Assembly (NCBI GenBank): GCA_900314565.1
Contig: OMVU01000035.1
Span: forward strand, 1 to 58,076
Direction: 5' to 3'
Origin: an uncultured Eubacteriales bacterium
GTDB lineage: Bacteria; Bacillota; Clostridia; Lachnospirales; Lachnospiraceae
Length of the DNA stretch: 58,076 nucleotides
Below are positions 25,965 through 34,331 of this stretch, piece by piece. The position numbers were made by a program, and so were the translations under genes. Numbering within the stretch: position 1 is the first letter of the stretch; every line of letters begins with the position of its first letter. Under the pieces are notes generated by a model that had not been told where the DNA came from, did not search any database, and was given only the letters and a program-made list of their open reading frames with translations.

Positions 25965-27956
25965 TTATTGCTGATCAGAAGCTTCCTCCCCGTCTGCATC
26001 CGAAGGCTGCTCCGACGTTTCCTCCGTGTCATTTTCCACGGCCGAATTCTCTGTACCCGCAGTCTCTGTCGGATCTGCCTCTCCGGTTCCCGGTCCCTCT
26101 GATCCTTCCGTCTCTCCCGCTCCCGTGCTTGGCAGAAGATCTGCATTCTTCTCCGAGGTATCAAGGGAAGGATCCGACGATTTTTCCACCCTGCCGAATA
26201 CGACCGGATGGATAATATTGATCACCGCGCCGGTAAGCAGGGACATTCCGCCCTTGTCCATGACGTTTCCGAGGAACGGGATCCCCTTCAGGGACTCCGG
26301 ATCCCCTGCATAGGCAATCCCGTCCATGATGATATCGTCCCCGGGTCCCTCTGTGACGCGGAGTTCGATCTTCTCCTTCTCAAAAAAGAATTTGTATTTC
26401 CTGGAACAGGCTTCCTCAAGAAATTCTATATCGAGGATAAGTGTCAGCCTGTCTTTCTCATCCGTCTTCAAGCTCCCCTTCACCGCAACGAGATAGGACT
26501 CTCCATGCTCCAGGATACTGGTCTTCTGCCAGGATTCGAATCCGATCTGCATGCGGTGGTCATCTTCTCCCTCCCGGAAGGAAATGAAGAGCGCATCCTT
26601 CTCCGCCTCGAAAGAAACCGAGCTGATCCCGTCAGTAAAGTTATTGTGAAAGACCTGCATAATAAGCGGGAAGAACCCGACGAACTGCTGCTCCAGCACA
26701 TATGTCTTCCCATTGACAGCATTGCGGAAGGATTCCGGGGATATTCCGATCCTGCTCCCGGAGATACGGCGTCTGTCCCGCTTTCCCCAGCCTCCGCGGA
26801 AGATGACCGGATTTTCCCGGCTTCTGCCCTCGAGATGCCGGATCTCATTTTCAAGGCGCAGATATGCTGCAGGATCCTCCGGAAGAGGCTCATCCGAAGG
26901 CTCGTAGGCTTTGCCCCAGAACCCTCTCATAATATCTGTAAGGTTGCCCATCTGGGAAAGCTCCCGGTTGCCTGCGAAGATCACGAGGATGATCCCGTCA
27001 TCCGGACAGACGATCACATCCTGACCGAGCATCCCGTTGTAGGCAAAGCTTCCTTCCCTCTCATCCAGCCAGATCTGGTATCCGTACCCGAAGGAGTCAT
27101 TGTCGATCTGCTTTCTCGTAGACTCTATGACCCAGTCGGCGGGAATGATCTGCTGCCCCTTCCAGCGTCCCAGGTCAAGGTAAAGCTGCCCGAGCTTCGC
27201 GGCATCCTCCGGCTTCAGGAACATGCCCCATCCGCCCTTTGTATACCCCTCGGGAGATGTTTCCCAGAAGACCTCGTCGATCCCGAGCGGCTCAAAAAGC
27301 CTCGGCTTCAGATACTGAAAAAGTGTCTCTCCCGTCCGTTTCGTGACGATCGCTGAGAGCATGTAAGAGTTCATACTGTTGTAGTCGAACCTCCTGCCCG
27401 CCGGTTCTTTCGTAGCAGACTGCAGATACTCCCGCTTCCAGTTGTTGCCGGAGATCGCGCCTGCCTCCGAAAGGCTGACACCGGATGTCATGCGAAGCAG
27501 ATCCCGCACTGTCACGTGCTGCTTCCTGCGGATCCCCCAGGTCGTACTGTCCTCACGAAAGATCTCCCCGATCTTCTCATCGAGATTGAGTTTTCCCTCC
27601 TCAACAAGGAGGCCGATCGCCATCCCTGTGACAGATTTGCACATGGAATGGGTGATATGCCACATATTCCGCTCACGGGGAGCGAAACTGCACTCTCCGA
27701 TCACATACCCGTTCCGGAGGACCATCGCGTGATGAGGGTTGGCCTCACTGTCATCCGCGAGCGCCCTGAAATACTCCATGATATGCGCAGAGCGGACACC
27801 CTGGGACTCAGGTGTGGCCCTCGGAAAGGGCTGACTGACCGGAAGTCCCTGAAACGCAGGCTTCTGCGGCGTATAGTCAACGCGGCTTATGTCTCCGGTC
27901 CTGCGGCCCAGCATCCGAAATAAAAGTTCATAAAATGCGAAATCAAATCTTGCCAT
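25965..27956 (-). CDS. Class C beta-lactamase-fold serine hydrolase with acidic tail
   Basis: 663 residues. The N-terminal half (to about 360) is a beta-lactamase-related serine hydrolase: SMCK near residue 108 is the SxxK active site and FDYNSMNSY near residue 175 the YxN-type motif. The middle (about 400-590) is a separate beta-rich domain. The last 75 residues are strongly acidic, rich in Glu, Ser, Thr and Gly. No signal peptide is seen, so it may stay in the cytosol. Substrate unknown; esterase or peptide hydrolase roles are typical. AGAGG sets the start. Confidence 0.8.
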   Translation of the reverse strand: MARFDFAFYELLFRMLGRRTGDISRVDYTPQKPAFQGLPVSQPFPRATPESQGVRSAHIMEYFRALADDSEANPHHAMVLRNGYVIGECSFAPRERNMWHITHSMCKSVTGMAIGLLVEEGKLNLDEKIGEIFREDSTTWGIRRKQHVTVRDLLRMTSGVSLSEAGAISGNNWKREYLQSATKEPAGRRFDYNSMNSYMLSAIVTKRTGETLFQYLKPRLFEPLGIDEVFWETSPEGYTKGGWGMFLKPEDAAKLGQLYLDLGRWKGQQIIPADWVIESTRKQIDNDSFGYGYQIWLDEREGSFAYNGMLGQDVIVCPDDGIILVIFAGNRELSQMGNLTDIMRGFWGKAYEPSDEPLPEDPAAYLRLENEIRHLEGRSRENPVIFRGGWGKRDRRRISGSRIGISPESFRNAVNGKTYVLEQQFVGFFPLIMQVFHNNFTDGISSVSFEAEKDALFISFREGEDDHRMQIGFESWQKTSILEHGESYLVAVKGSLKTDEKDRLTLILDIEFLEEACSRKYKFFFEKEKIELRVTEGPGDDIIMDGIAYAGDPESLKGIPFLGNVMDKGGMSLLTGAVINIIHPVVFGRVEKSSDPSLDTSEKNADLLPSTGAGETEGSEGPGTGEADPTETAGTENSAVENDTEETSEQPSDADGEEASDQQ

Positions 27957-28031
27957 TGGTAATCCTCTCATAATCTGAACGCAAAGAGGGATCCCGAAAA
28001 CGCACAAACGTGTCCGGAAATCCCCCTTTTT

Positions 28032-30113
28032 TTATTCATTATTTTCCCAGGTATTCGCAGCAGCCATTCCGAATGCCTGATCCATATACTGCGCCTCGAC
28101 CCAGCCGTCGTAGTCGCCCGATGTTATATGATAGCTGAAGGCGCCGTCCGCATCAATATATGCTCCGTCCGTCCCATCAGCAGCCGTATTCGCGCTGCTG
28201 AGAGAATAGGGATATTCAGCGAGGTCATGGTAGTTTTCTGCAGTATCAAAGTATCCGTACTCCACAAAATCCCCGTTCCAGTCCCAGTAACCGATCAGGA
28301 AATTTCCATACCTGTCGTAATAGCCCTCATACTCTCCGTATTCATTTGTCCAGGTATAATAGTCGCGCTCAGAATCTTCTATCATCCCTGCATCTGTTCC
28401 GGGGATCCGGTACAGACCGTCGATCACGACCTCCGTCCCGGCATGCAGTGTGAGGGTTGTATCCGTACACTCCTTATCCACGCTCACAAGACATGTCTTC
28501 TGGAGCTTTGCCTTGATCCCCTTCTTATAGAGGGTTTTCCCGTCCTTTTTGTCGATGTAACCCACCTGGCTCACACCGGCCTCTTTATCGTCCTGATCTT
28601 CGAGCAGGATCTGCAGCTGACTGACCACGAACTTCCTTTTCTGGACAGGCGTTTCACTTCCCGGGATCCTGAGCTTCATGCTCTGCAAAATGAACAGACT
28701 GCCGTCCCCCGGTACCTCTCCGTAGACGAATGTGCTTCCGAATGAACCTTCCGTGAAGGGAATCTCAGCGACCGTCCCCTGCCTGTAGGCGAACAGTTTT
28801 GTCATCGTCCCTGTTTCAGACTCATAGACCGCGACCAGATTCCGATAACTGTCCTTCGTGTTCAGGTCGACCGCAAAGAGTCTGCAGCGGACATTCCCGC
28901 TGAAATCCTGGTTGAACGTCTCCGCAAAAGGCTCCGTCATCTCGGGTGTCTGCACACGAATATGGATCGTTCTGCTGCGCGTATAGAGCGTATAACCGAT
29001 CTTATCTTTCACGCCCTCCGTGACTTCATATTCCGAGAGCGAATCCTCACTCTCCTTCACTTCGAATACAGGCTGATTCTTCACTTCTTTTTCGGTTCCC
29101 GAATCCGTTTTCCTGCTCTCAGCGGTACTTTCCGAAGCCATGAGCGCGTCGATTTTTTCCTGAATAGCCTGGTCATCCGCACCGAGATCGATCGCGACCT
29201 TATAGTCTCTGACAGCTCTGGTCTTATCTCCCATCAGCGTGAAAACATCGCCCCGCAGGATCCACGGACGGGACTGCGTATCGTCGATATCGATTGCTTT
29301 TGAATATTCGCTGAGCGCCTCTTCATAGCGGCCGGCGTTCTTATAGGCGATGCCCTGACGAATGCATTTGTCATAGCGATACCCGTCAGAGGTATAAAAA
29401 ACAGCCAGCGGCAGTGTGGACGCCAGCAAAATGACGATCAGGACAGCGAGCGCGATACGGATCCTTCTTCCCGAAAGTCTCCGCCTCAGATTTTCTCCGA
29501 TGGTCTCGTCTTCCAAATCCCCTTCGCCGAGTTCTTCCCTTATTTTTTTCCAGTCCCCGTCAAAGACCATGGCCTTCATCCCGAGATCCTTCGCCGTCTC
29601 GACATTGGCCTCAGAATCATCGATAAAAAGGCATTCCTGAGACCGAAGTTCGTTGGTCCTGAGCAGGTGAAGGTAAATCGACGGATCCGGTTTCAGCTTG
29701 TGGACATCACAGGAAACAACAACGTCGTCAAAGATCTCAAGAGGATATTCCTTCGGAAAATAGTCATAGAAAGCAGGCGCTGCGTTGGACAGCACATAGA
29801 GATCATAGCCTGCTTTTCTGACTTCCTTCACAAAATCCTTCGCGCCGGGAACCGGGATCATACAGACCGTCCAGTTCCGAAGGCAGTCCGAAAGGGCCTT
29901 ATGGAATTTCTCCGGGACCCTCTGCTTTATCTGCTCAAGGCTCTCCTCAGGCGTCATCTCGCCCTTATCCATAAGGACCCACTCCGGTCCTTCAAAGAGC
30001 TCACGCAAAACGACCGCCTCTTCCTCCGGAGACTGACAGAACTCTTTACATACAGCGCGGGGATTATATTGAAGAAGCACTTTGCCCATATCGAAGACAA
30101 TGTTCTTAATCAA
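28032..30113 (-). CDS. HAD-family phosphatase fused to membrane helix, TPRs and an unknown C-terminal domain
   Basis: 693 residues from a TTG start with an ideal GGAGG. Residues 1-200 are a HAD subfamily IA hydrolase: FDMGKVL (the second Asp of DxD is Gly), VLSNA, KLKPDP and LFIDDSE. A membrane helix (about 218-238) is followed by two TPR units (about 245-310), a Ser/Glu-rich linker, a beta-rich region and a Tyr/Asp/Gly-rich C-terminus with repeats like YDRYGNF. With the HAD part inside, the TPRs face outside. I know no named family with this order. Function unknown. Confidence 0.75.
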   Translation of the reverse strand: MIKNIVFDMGKVLLQYNPRAVCKEFCQSPEEEAVVLRELFEGPEWVLMDKGEMTPEESLEQIKQRVPEKFHKALSDCLRNWTVCMIPVPGAKDFVKEVRKAGYDLYVLSNAAPAFYDYFPKEYPLEIFDDVVVSCDVHKLKPDPSIYLHLLRTNELRSQECLFIDDSEANVETAKDLGMKAMVFDGDWKKIREELGEGDLEDETIGENLRRRLSGRRIRIALAVLIVILLASTLPLAVFYTSDGYRYDKCIRQGIAYKNAGRYEEALSEYSKAIDIDDTQSRPWILRGDVFTLMGDKTRAVRDYKVAIDLGADDQAIQEKIDALMASESTAESRKTDSGTEKEVKNQPVFEVKESEDSLSEYEVTEGVKDKIGYTLYTRSRTIHIRVQTPEMTEPFAETFNQDFSGNVRCRLFAVDLNTKDSYRNLVAVYESETGTMTKLFAYRQGTVAEIPFTEGSFGSTFVYGEVPGDGSLFILQSMKLRIPGSETPVQKRKFVVSQLQILLEDQDDKEAGVSQVGYIDKKDGKTLYKKGIKAKLQKTCLVSVDKECTDTTLTLHAGTEVVIDGLYRIPGTDAGMIEDSERDYYTWTNEYGEYEGYYDRYGNFLIGYWDWNGDFVEYGYFDTAENYHDLAEYPYSLSSANTAADGTDGAYIDADGAFSYHITSGDYDGWVEAQYMDQAFGMAAANTWENNE

Positions 30114-30133
30114 ATTAATTCCTCCGGATCACT

Positions 30134-30283
30134 TCAAAGTTCTTCATTCAAAAGTTCTTCCCGAATCGCCTGCTCCCGGACAGCTGTCCAGGCTGCAAGC
30201 CGATACGTCACATATCCGGCAGCGGCACAAAGCGCGCCGGCAGCGAAGACGGCAGGATAGAGCAGAATTTTTATTTTTCTCAT
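30134..30283 (-). CDS. Small membrane protein of 49 residues
   Basis: Starts MRKIKILLYPAVFAAGAL and has one hydrophobic helix (about residues 5-30), then a charged amphipathic end rich in Glu and Arg. Its ATG overlaps the stop of the upstream pseudouridine synthase gene (ATGA), and its stop is 20 bases before the TTG of the HAD-TPR gene, whose ribosome site lies between. This tight packing argues for a real translated gene. No homologue is recognised. A partner role for the HAD-TPR membrane protein is only inference. Confidence 0.65.
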   Translation of the reverse strand: MRKIKILLYPAVFAAGALCAAAGYVTYRLAAWTAVREQAIREELLNEEL

Positions 30284-30978
30284 AATGCGTTTACTTCTTC
30301 CTCCGTAAGTCGCCTGTATTCTCCCGGCGAGAGTGCCGGATCGAGAACAAGGCTCCCCATGCGCAGTCGTTTGAGGAAGACTACTTCCTTCCCCAAAGCC
30401 TCAAACATCTTCTTGATCTGATGAAATTTTCCCTCGCGGATGACGACGCTGACAGAGGAGATCTCTCCGCTCTCAAGGATCTCAAGCTCCGCCGGCATAC
30501 AGGTATACTCGCCGTCAATCGTGATTCCCTGAGCAAAACGCTCCTTATCCTCACCGGTCACACGTCCGCGGACTTCCGCAAAATACTGCTTGTCAACATG
30601 CTTCTTCGGAGACAGCAGGCGATGCGCGAGCTGCCCGTCGTTCGTGATGAGAAGAAGACCTTCCGTATCCCGGTCGAGACGGCCGACCGGAAAGAGGTCT
30701 TTCCTCCTGTGCCCTTCGTCGATGAGGTCGACCACGGTCTTCATTTTCCTGTCCTCGCTCGCCGAGATCACGCCCTGCGGCTTGTTCATCATGTAGTAGG
30801 AAAAGTTCTCATACCGAACAATTTCACCGAGATAACGGATCTCCTCTCCGCTCTGTACGGAAAATCCAGCGTCCCGGATCGTTTTTTCCCCGACACTGAC
30901 CCGGCCGGCACGAATGTTTTTCTTAATTTCACTTCGCGTCCCGCATCCCATGTCAGATAGATACTTATCAAGTCTCAT
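30280..30978 (-). CDS. RsuA/RluB-type pseudouridine synthase
   Basis: 232 residues. The N-terminal S4 RNA-binding domain (MRLDKYLSDMGCGTR...) leads to a pseudouridine synthase domain with VGRLDRDTEGLLLIT near residue 97, whose Asp is catalytic. The length fits RsuA, which modifies 16S rRNA U516, better than RluB, but the two are hard to separate by eye. It starts 3 bases after the zinc-ribbon gene and is coupled to the small membrane protein downstream. Confidence 0.88.
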   Translation of the reverse strand: MRLDKYLSDMGCGTRSEIKKNIRAGRVSVGEKTIRDAGFSVQSGEEIRYLGEIVRYENFSYYMMNKPQGVISASEDRKMKTVVDLIDEGHRRKDLFPVGRLDRDTEGLLLITNDGQLAHRLLSPKKHVDKQYFAEVRGRVTGEDKERFAQGITIDGEYTCMPAELEILESGEISSVSVVIREGKFHQIKKMFEALGKEVVFLKRLRMGSLVLDPALSPGEYRRLTEEEVNAL

Positions 30979-30981
30979 GCT

Positions 30982-31629
30982 TTACTCTCTCGCAAGAATC
31001 AGGATCGGCTTCATCTCATACTCTGTAAGTACGGCGCCGAGATTCTGGACATTCATCTTCTTATCCACGTTCAGAGAAAAAGCAGTCACGATCCCCGGAT
31101 CCGTAGTATCGAGAGACAGGGATGCCTTTCTCCCGTTGACAGTAATTTTATAGGGCGAGACGAGAGATGTCTTTTCCTCTGTCTGATCGCCCTTTCCATC
31201 GACGGAAAGATGCGTGCGGTCTATCGTACAGTTCCCATTTTCCTCGAACCGGACGGTGTACGTCTCCGTATGCTGCACGGCAAACGGGTCCTCCACGATG
31301 AACTCGGCATAGCCGTTCCAGCTCGTCCCGGCCAGTTCCTCCCTGATCCGCGCCTCAGCGTTCCTGTTCCTGCTCACTCCGAACCAGATCACTGTCAAAA
31401 AGACGGCTGCCACGATCACGAACAACGCTATGTTCGTAAGAAGACGCTTTCTTTTCATCTGTCTGATCCGCTCCGGATCCCTGCCGGCATCCGTCTTAAA
31501 ACCGCAGACTTTGCAGACATACATTCCGTCCTTCAGAACGACCTTTACACTGCCGCAGTTGCTGCAGGCCTTCGGATTTTTCAGATTGATTTCCTGAGGG
31601 CGGAAAAATTTTTCCAGTATTCCTGACAT
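30982..31629 (-). CDS. Zinc-ribbon single-pass membrane protein
   Basis: 215 residues. The N-terminal zinc ribbon has CSNCG and CKVCG 16 residues apart (about 22-43). A basic stretch leads to one membrane helix (about 64-86) and an outer beta-rich domain of about 125 residues. The family is common in clostridia but not functionally defined. AAGGAATCAAT precedes the ATG at 31629, ruling out the longer reading. It is the first gene of the run to the HAD-TPR gene. Confidence 0.7.
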   Translation of the reverse strand: MSGILEKFFRPQEINLKNPKACSNCGSVKVVLKDGMYVCKVCGFKTDAGRDPERIRQMKRKRLLTNIALFVIVAAVFLTVIWFGVSRNRNAEARIREELAGTSWNGYAEFIVEDPFAVQHTETYTVRFEENGNCTIDRTHLSVDGKGDQTEEKTSLVSPYKITVNGRKASLSLDTTDPGIVTAFSLNVDKKMNVQNLGAVLTEYEMKPILILARE

Positions 31630-31706
31630 ATTGATTCCTTCCACTGACACAGACGGATCGAATCGCCGCGAATCATCCATCGCTTACGCCCCATCCCATA
31701 AATGCA

Positions 31707-31735
31707 ATGGTACCATCTTTCGTAAAATATCTCAA
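31707..31735 (-). promoter_or_regulatory. Promoter of the zinc-ribbon operon
   Basis: On the minus strand: TTGAGA (31735-31730), 17 bases, TACCAT (31712-31707). The -10 lies in a perfect palindrome ATGGTACCAT, the same half-site that appears in the ftsH leader. Confidence 0.45.
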
Positions 31736-31759
31736 GTCAGTTCACTTCTTCTACACAGT

Positions 31760-32353
31760 TTATACACATTTGGAACGAGTGAGGAGACCCATGACGATGC
31801 CGGCGAGCAGGCCGCCCAGATGCGCCGTCAGACTGATTCCCTTATTGTAGAATCCGGGAAGGACTGCCAGCGTGACACCGAAGACTACGCGGAGGACCAT
31901 ATCCCGTCCAAGCCGGCTGCGGTTCTTGAGAAGGATCACAGCGTAGATCCCGATCAGTCCGAAAATCGCGCCTGAAGCACCTGCGGAGACACTCTGCTCC
32001 CCGCTCAGAAGCTCAGCGGCATATGTCAGGATGCTGCCGGAAAGGCCGGCGATCATATAGAAAATGAAATACCGTACATGACCGAGCCACTTCTCCAAAA
32101 TGCTTCCGACCGCGACAAGCGCGATCATATTATTGACCAGATGTCCTATTCCGAAATGCAGAAAACAGGACGTGATCAGCCTCCAGTACTGTCCGTCACG
32201 AATGTACGGCGTGTACGCAGCGCCCAGCCGGAGCATCGTATCTGTGCTTCCCGGCCTTCCTGCAAATTCCGTAAGGAGGAACATGACTGCGTTGATTAAA
32301 AATAGTACTGCTGTGACCGGATACGTCTTAAGAAAGTCTTCACCCTCGCGCAT
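31760..32353 (-). CDS. Rhomboid family intramembrane serine protease
   Basis: 197 residues with six hydrophobic helices. The catalytic Ser is in GASGAIFG near residue 126 and the His in AHLGGLLAG near residue 177. The HLVNN motif of helix 2 is near residue 73. It cleaves within or near membrane helices. GGAGG four bases before the ATG at 32353 fixes the start. It precedes the zinc-ribbon operon in the same direction but has a promoter between, so co-expression is not assured. Confidence 0.93.
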   Translation of the reverse strand: MREGEDFLKTYPVTAVLFLINAVMFLLTEFAGRPGSTDTMLRLGAAYTPYIRDGQYWRLITSCFLHFGIGHLVNNMIALVAVGSILEKWLGHVRYFIFYMIAGLSGSILTYAAELLSGEQSVSAGASGAIFGLIGIYAVILLKNRSRLGRDMVLRVVFGVTLAVLPGFYNKGISLTAHLGGLLAGIVMGLLTRSKCV

Positions 32354-32631
32354 AAAACCTCCAAACACGAAAAAAAACCGCCAACGGCGCGAAGCTCGTC
32401 AACGGTCCCTTCTGTGACGATTCGCATTATAACTCTGTTTTTTTCATTTGTGTGGTCAGATTCCATCATATTCTGGACAAATCTTGCATTTTCAGCACTT
32501 CCTTATGCCCATAAGCAGGAAACAGCACGCAAATATCGTCTGTCAGAACCCCGGCTATGCCACCAGCACGTGCCGGCCGTAAGCGATCCGGCTGTCTCTT
32601 AAGATAAGCCGGGCACCCGGAAAATACCTTT

Positions 32632-33264
32632 TCAGATCACTTTCTTACAGATATCCGAGAGGCAGCACCGATCGCAGTGCGGGTTCGTCCTGGCCGTACA
32701 GACATCCCTGCCGTGCAGGACCAGCCGGTGGCAGAAAGCATTCCCTTCCTCCGGCGGTATGATCTTCCAGAGTGCCCTCTCGACTTTCCCGGGGTCTTTC
32801 GTCCCTTCCACCAGCCCGATCCTGTTCGTCAGACGGATGCAATGGGTATCCGTAACGATCGCGGGTTTTCCGAAAACGTCTCCCATGATCAGATTCGCGC
32901 TCTTCCGGCCGACACCCGGCAGCGCAAGGAGCTCCTCGAAAGTTCCGGGAACTTTTCCTCCGTATTGATCCCGGAGCACCCGCATACAGGCGGAGATGTC
33001 TCTGGCCTTGCTTTTTCCGAGTCCGCAGGGACGGACGATCTCTTCAATATCCTCGGGCTCGCAGGATGCCAGGGCATTGACATCCGGATACTTTTCATAG
33101 AGCTTCTCCACAACGACGTTCACACGGGCGTCCGTGCACTGCGCGGCAAGACGGACGCTGACGAGCAGCTTCCAGGCCTCATCATACTCGAGCGTGCAGT
33201 CGGCATCAGGGTATTCATTTTTCAGTCTCTCGATCACGGAGAGTGCAAGATTCTTTTTATCCAT
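32632..33264 (-). CDS. nth: Endonuclease III
   Basis: 210 residues. The helix-hairpin-helix LPGVGRKSAN near residue 112, with its catalytic Lys, and VTDTHCIRLTNR near residue 134, with its catalytic Asp, define Nth. It excises oxidised pyrimidines and cleaves abasic sites. The C-terminal iron-sulfur cysteines are spaced C-x7-C-x2-C-x5-C, one residue longer in the first gap than in the E. coli enzyme. No ribosome site is obvious beyond AAAGG-like bases. Confidence 0.94.
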   Translation of the reverse strand: MDKKNLALSVIERLKNEYPDADCTLEYDEAWKLLVSVRLAAQCTDARVNVVVEKLYEKYPDVNALASCEPEDIEEIVRPCGLGKSKARDISACMRVLRDQYGGKVPGTFEELLALPGVGRKSANLIMGDVFGKPAIVTDTHCIRLTNRIGLVEGTKDPGKVERALWKIIPPEEGNAFCHRLVLHGRDVCTARTNPHCDRCCLSDICKKVI

Positions 33265-33429
33265 AAAGGTACCTGTCCTTTTTAAGCTTCCTCAGTTCTT
33301 CTGAAGATCGGTATGTGTACCTCTCATCATACATCGTTTCGGGAGAAAATTCCATCACCCGGTTTTACGTCCTTATGTATGGGATTTCTCAGGAAAACTT
33401 TCCCGCGAGCCGCACTGCCGTCGATTTCC

Positions 33430-33458
33430 TTGACGCGTTTTCTCTCAAATGTCATAAT
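33430..33458 (+). promoter_or_regulatory. Promoter of niaR
   Basis: TTGACG at 33430-33435, 17 bases, CATAAT at 33453-33458. It predicts a leader of about 165 bases. Confidence 0.6.
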
Positions 33459-33465
33459 TGAAACA

Positions 33466-33631
33466 ACAAAATTTCGGGAGCAACGTGCAGACAGACGTCA
33501 CCGATCTCCTCGATATTCGTTGATATGCGAGAGCATGTGATTCCCGGTCACAAAAGTCCCGGCTGCCCCGGTATGCGATGCGCACGCCGGCGCGTTCCTG
33601 ATCACATTCATATGGAGAACAGACTACAGCA
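33466..33631 (+). other. Structured 5' leader of niaR
   Basis: No gene is seen in 33265-33631. The transcribed part can fold: ATGTGAT near 33534 pairs with ATCACAT near 33600 around GC-rich inner stems, and CAACG pairs with CGTTG further 5'. It matches no riboswitch consensus I can recall. The ribosome site (GGAG, 14 bases from the ATG) is poorly spaced. Confidence 0.35.
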
Positions 33632-34147
33632 ATGAAAGCAGAAGAAAGAAGGAACAGAATACTGGAAACACTGAGTGTCGCCGCACGGCCGGTCAGCGCT
33701 GCGTCCCTGGCAGCGGATTACTCTGTCAGCCGTCAGATCATCGTCGGGGACATCGCCCTTCTGCGTGCCGGCGGGTATGAAATTGCCGCGACTCCGAGAG
33801 GCTACATGATCCCAAAGAACCGTGCCGTAATTACGCACAGAATTGCAACGAGACATGAAAATGAAGACATGGAAACTGAGATGAATGCAATCGTGGACGA
33901 GGGCTGTACGATCCATGATGTCATCGTCGAGCATCCGATCTATGGTCAGATCACCGGGCTCATAGATGCCTCATCCCGGCGGGATGTCTCTGATTTTATC
34001 GGAAAATGCAGGGAACATCCGGAATCACTCCCTCTCTCCGCCCTCACGAACGGCATCCATCTGCACACGATCCTCTGCCCGACGGAACAGGCATACAAAA
34101 ATGTCTGCGCTGCTCTTGCAAGACTCGGGTTTCTGCTTGATGAATGA
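33632..34147 (+). CDS. niaR: NiaR-type transcriptional repressor of NAD precursor genes
   Basis: 171 residues. An N-terminal winged helix-turn-helix (about 5-60, SLAADYSVSRQIIVGDI) is followed by a 3H domain (about 75-170) with conserved histidines that bind metal and nicotinate. The family represses NAD synthesis or niacin uptake genes when nicotinic acid is present. The next gene, a membrane transporter with a palindromic site on its promoter, is the obvious target candidate. Confidence 0.85.
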   Translation: MKAEERRNRILETLSVAARPVSAASLAADYSVSRQIIVGDIALLRAGGYEIAATPRGYMIPKNRAVITHRIATRHENEDMETEMNAIVDEGCTIHDVIVEHPIYGQITGLIDASSRRDVSDFIGKCREHPESLPLSALTNGIHLHTILCPTEQAYKNVCAALARLGFLLDE

Positions 34148-34185
34148 AGCTTTACTTCAGGAACGCCCGGGCATCCGCGGAATCC

Positions 34186-34241
34186 CCTGCGTCCTGTGTT
34201 CACAGAATTATCACCTGCGTCCTGTGTTCACAGAATTATCA
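34186..34241 (+). repeat. Exact 28-bp tandem duplication upstream of the transporter promoter
   Basis: Units 34186-34213 and 34214-34241 are identical. Each contains the perfect palindrome CTGTGTTCACAG. They abut the -35 box, a position suited to a regulator binding upstream. Confidence 0.85.
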
Positions 34242-34242
34242 C

Positions 34243-34284
34243 TTGACATCTCCCCATATTTACTGTATACATGTGTCTTGACAC
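34243..34284 (+). promoter_or_regulatory. Promoter and palindromic operator of the transporter gene
   Basis: TTGACA (34243-34248), 17 bases, TATACA (34266-34271). A perfect palindrome GTGTC-TT-GACAC (34273-34284) covers the expected start site, where a repressor would block transcription. NiaR, encoded just upstream, is the likely ligand-responsive repressor (inference). Confidence 0.7.
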
Positions 34285-34331
34285 CAGTCCTTTTTAGTCA
34301 GGCGGACACATTGTCTGCAGGAGGAAATGCC

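Noticed and set aside
32632-33264. Nth iron-sulfur cluster judged broken because of C-x7-C spacing
   Set aside because: All four cysteines are present; one extra residue is more likely natural variation than loss.
34186-34241. T-box or riboswitch before the transporter
   Set aside because: The repeats lie upstream of the promoter, so they are not transcribed in that mRNA.
33966-34331. Upstream extension of the transporter frame by about 120 codons
   Set aside because: It overlaps niaR in another frame and crosses the promoter and operator; GGAGG before 34332 fixes the start.
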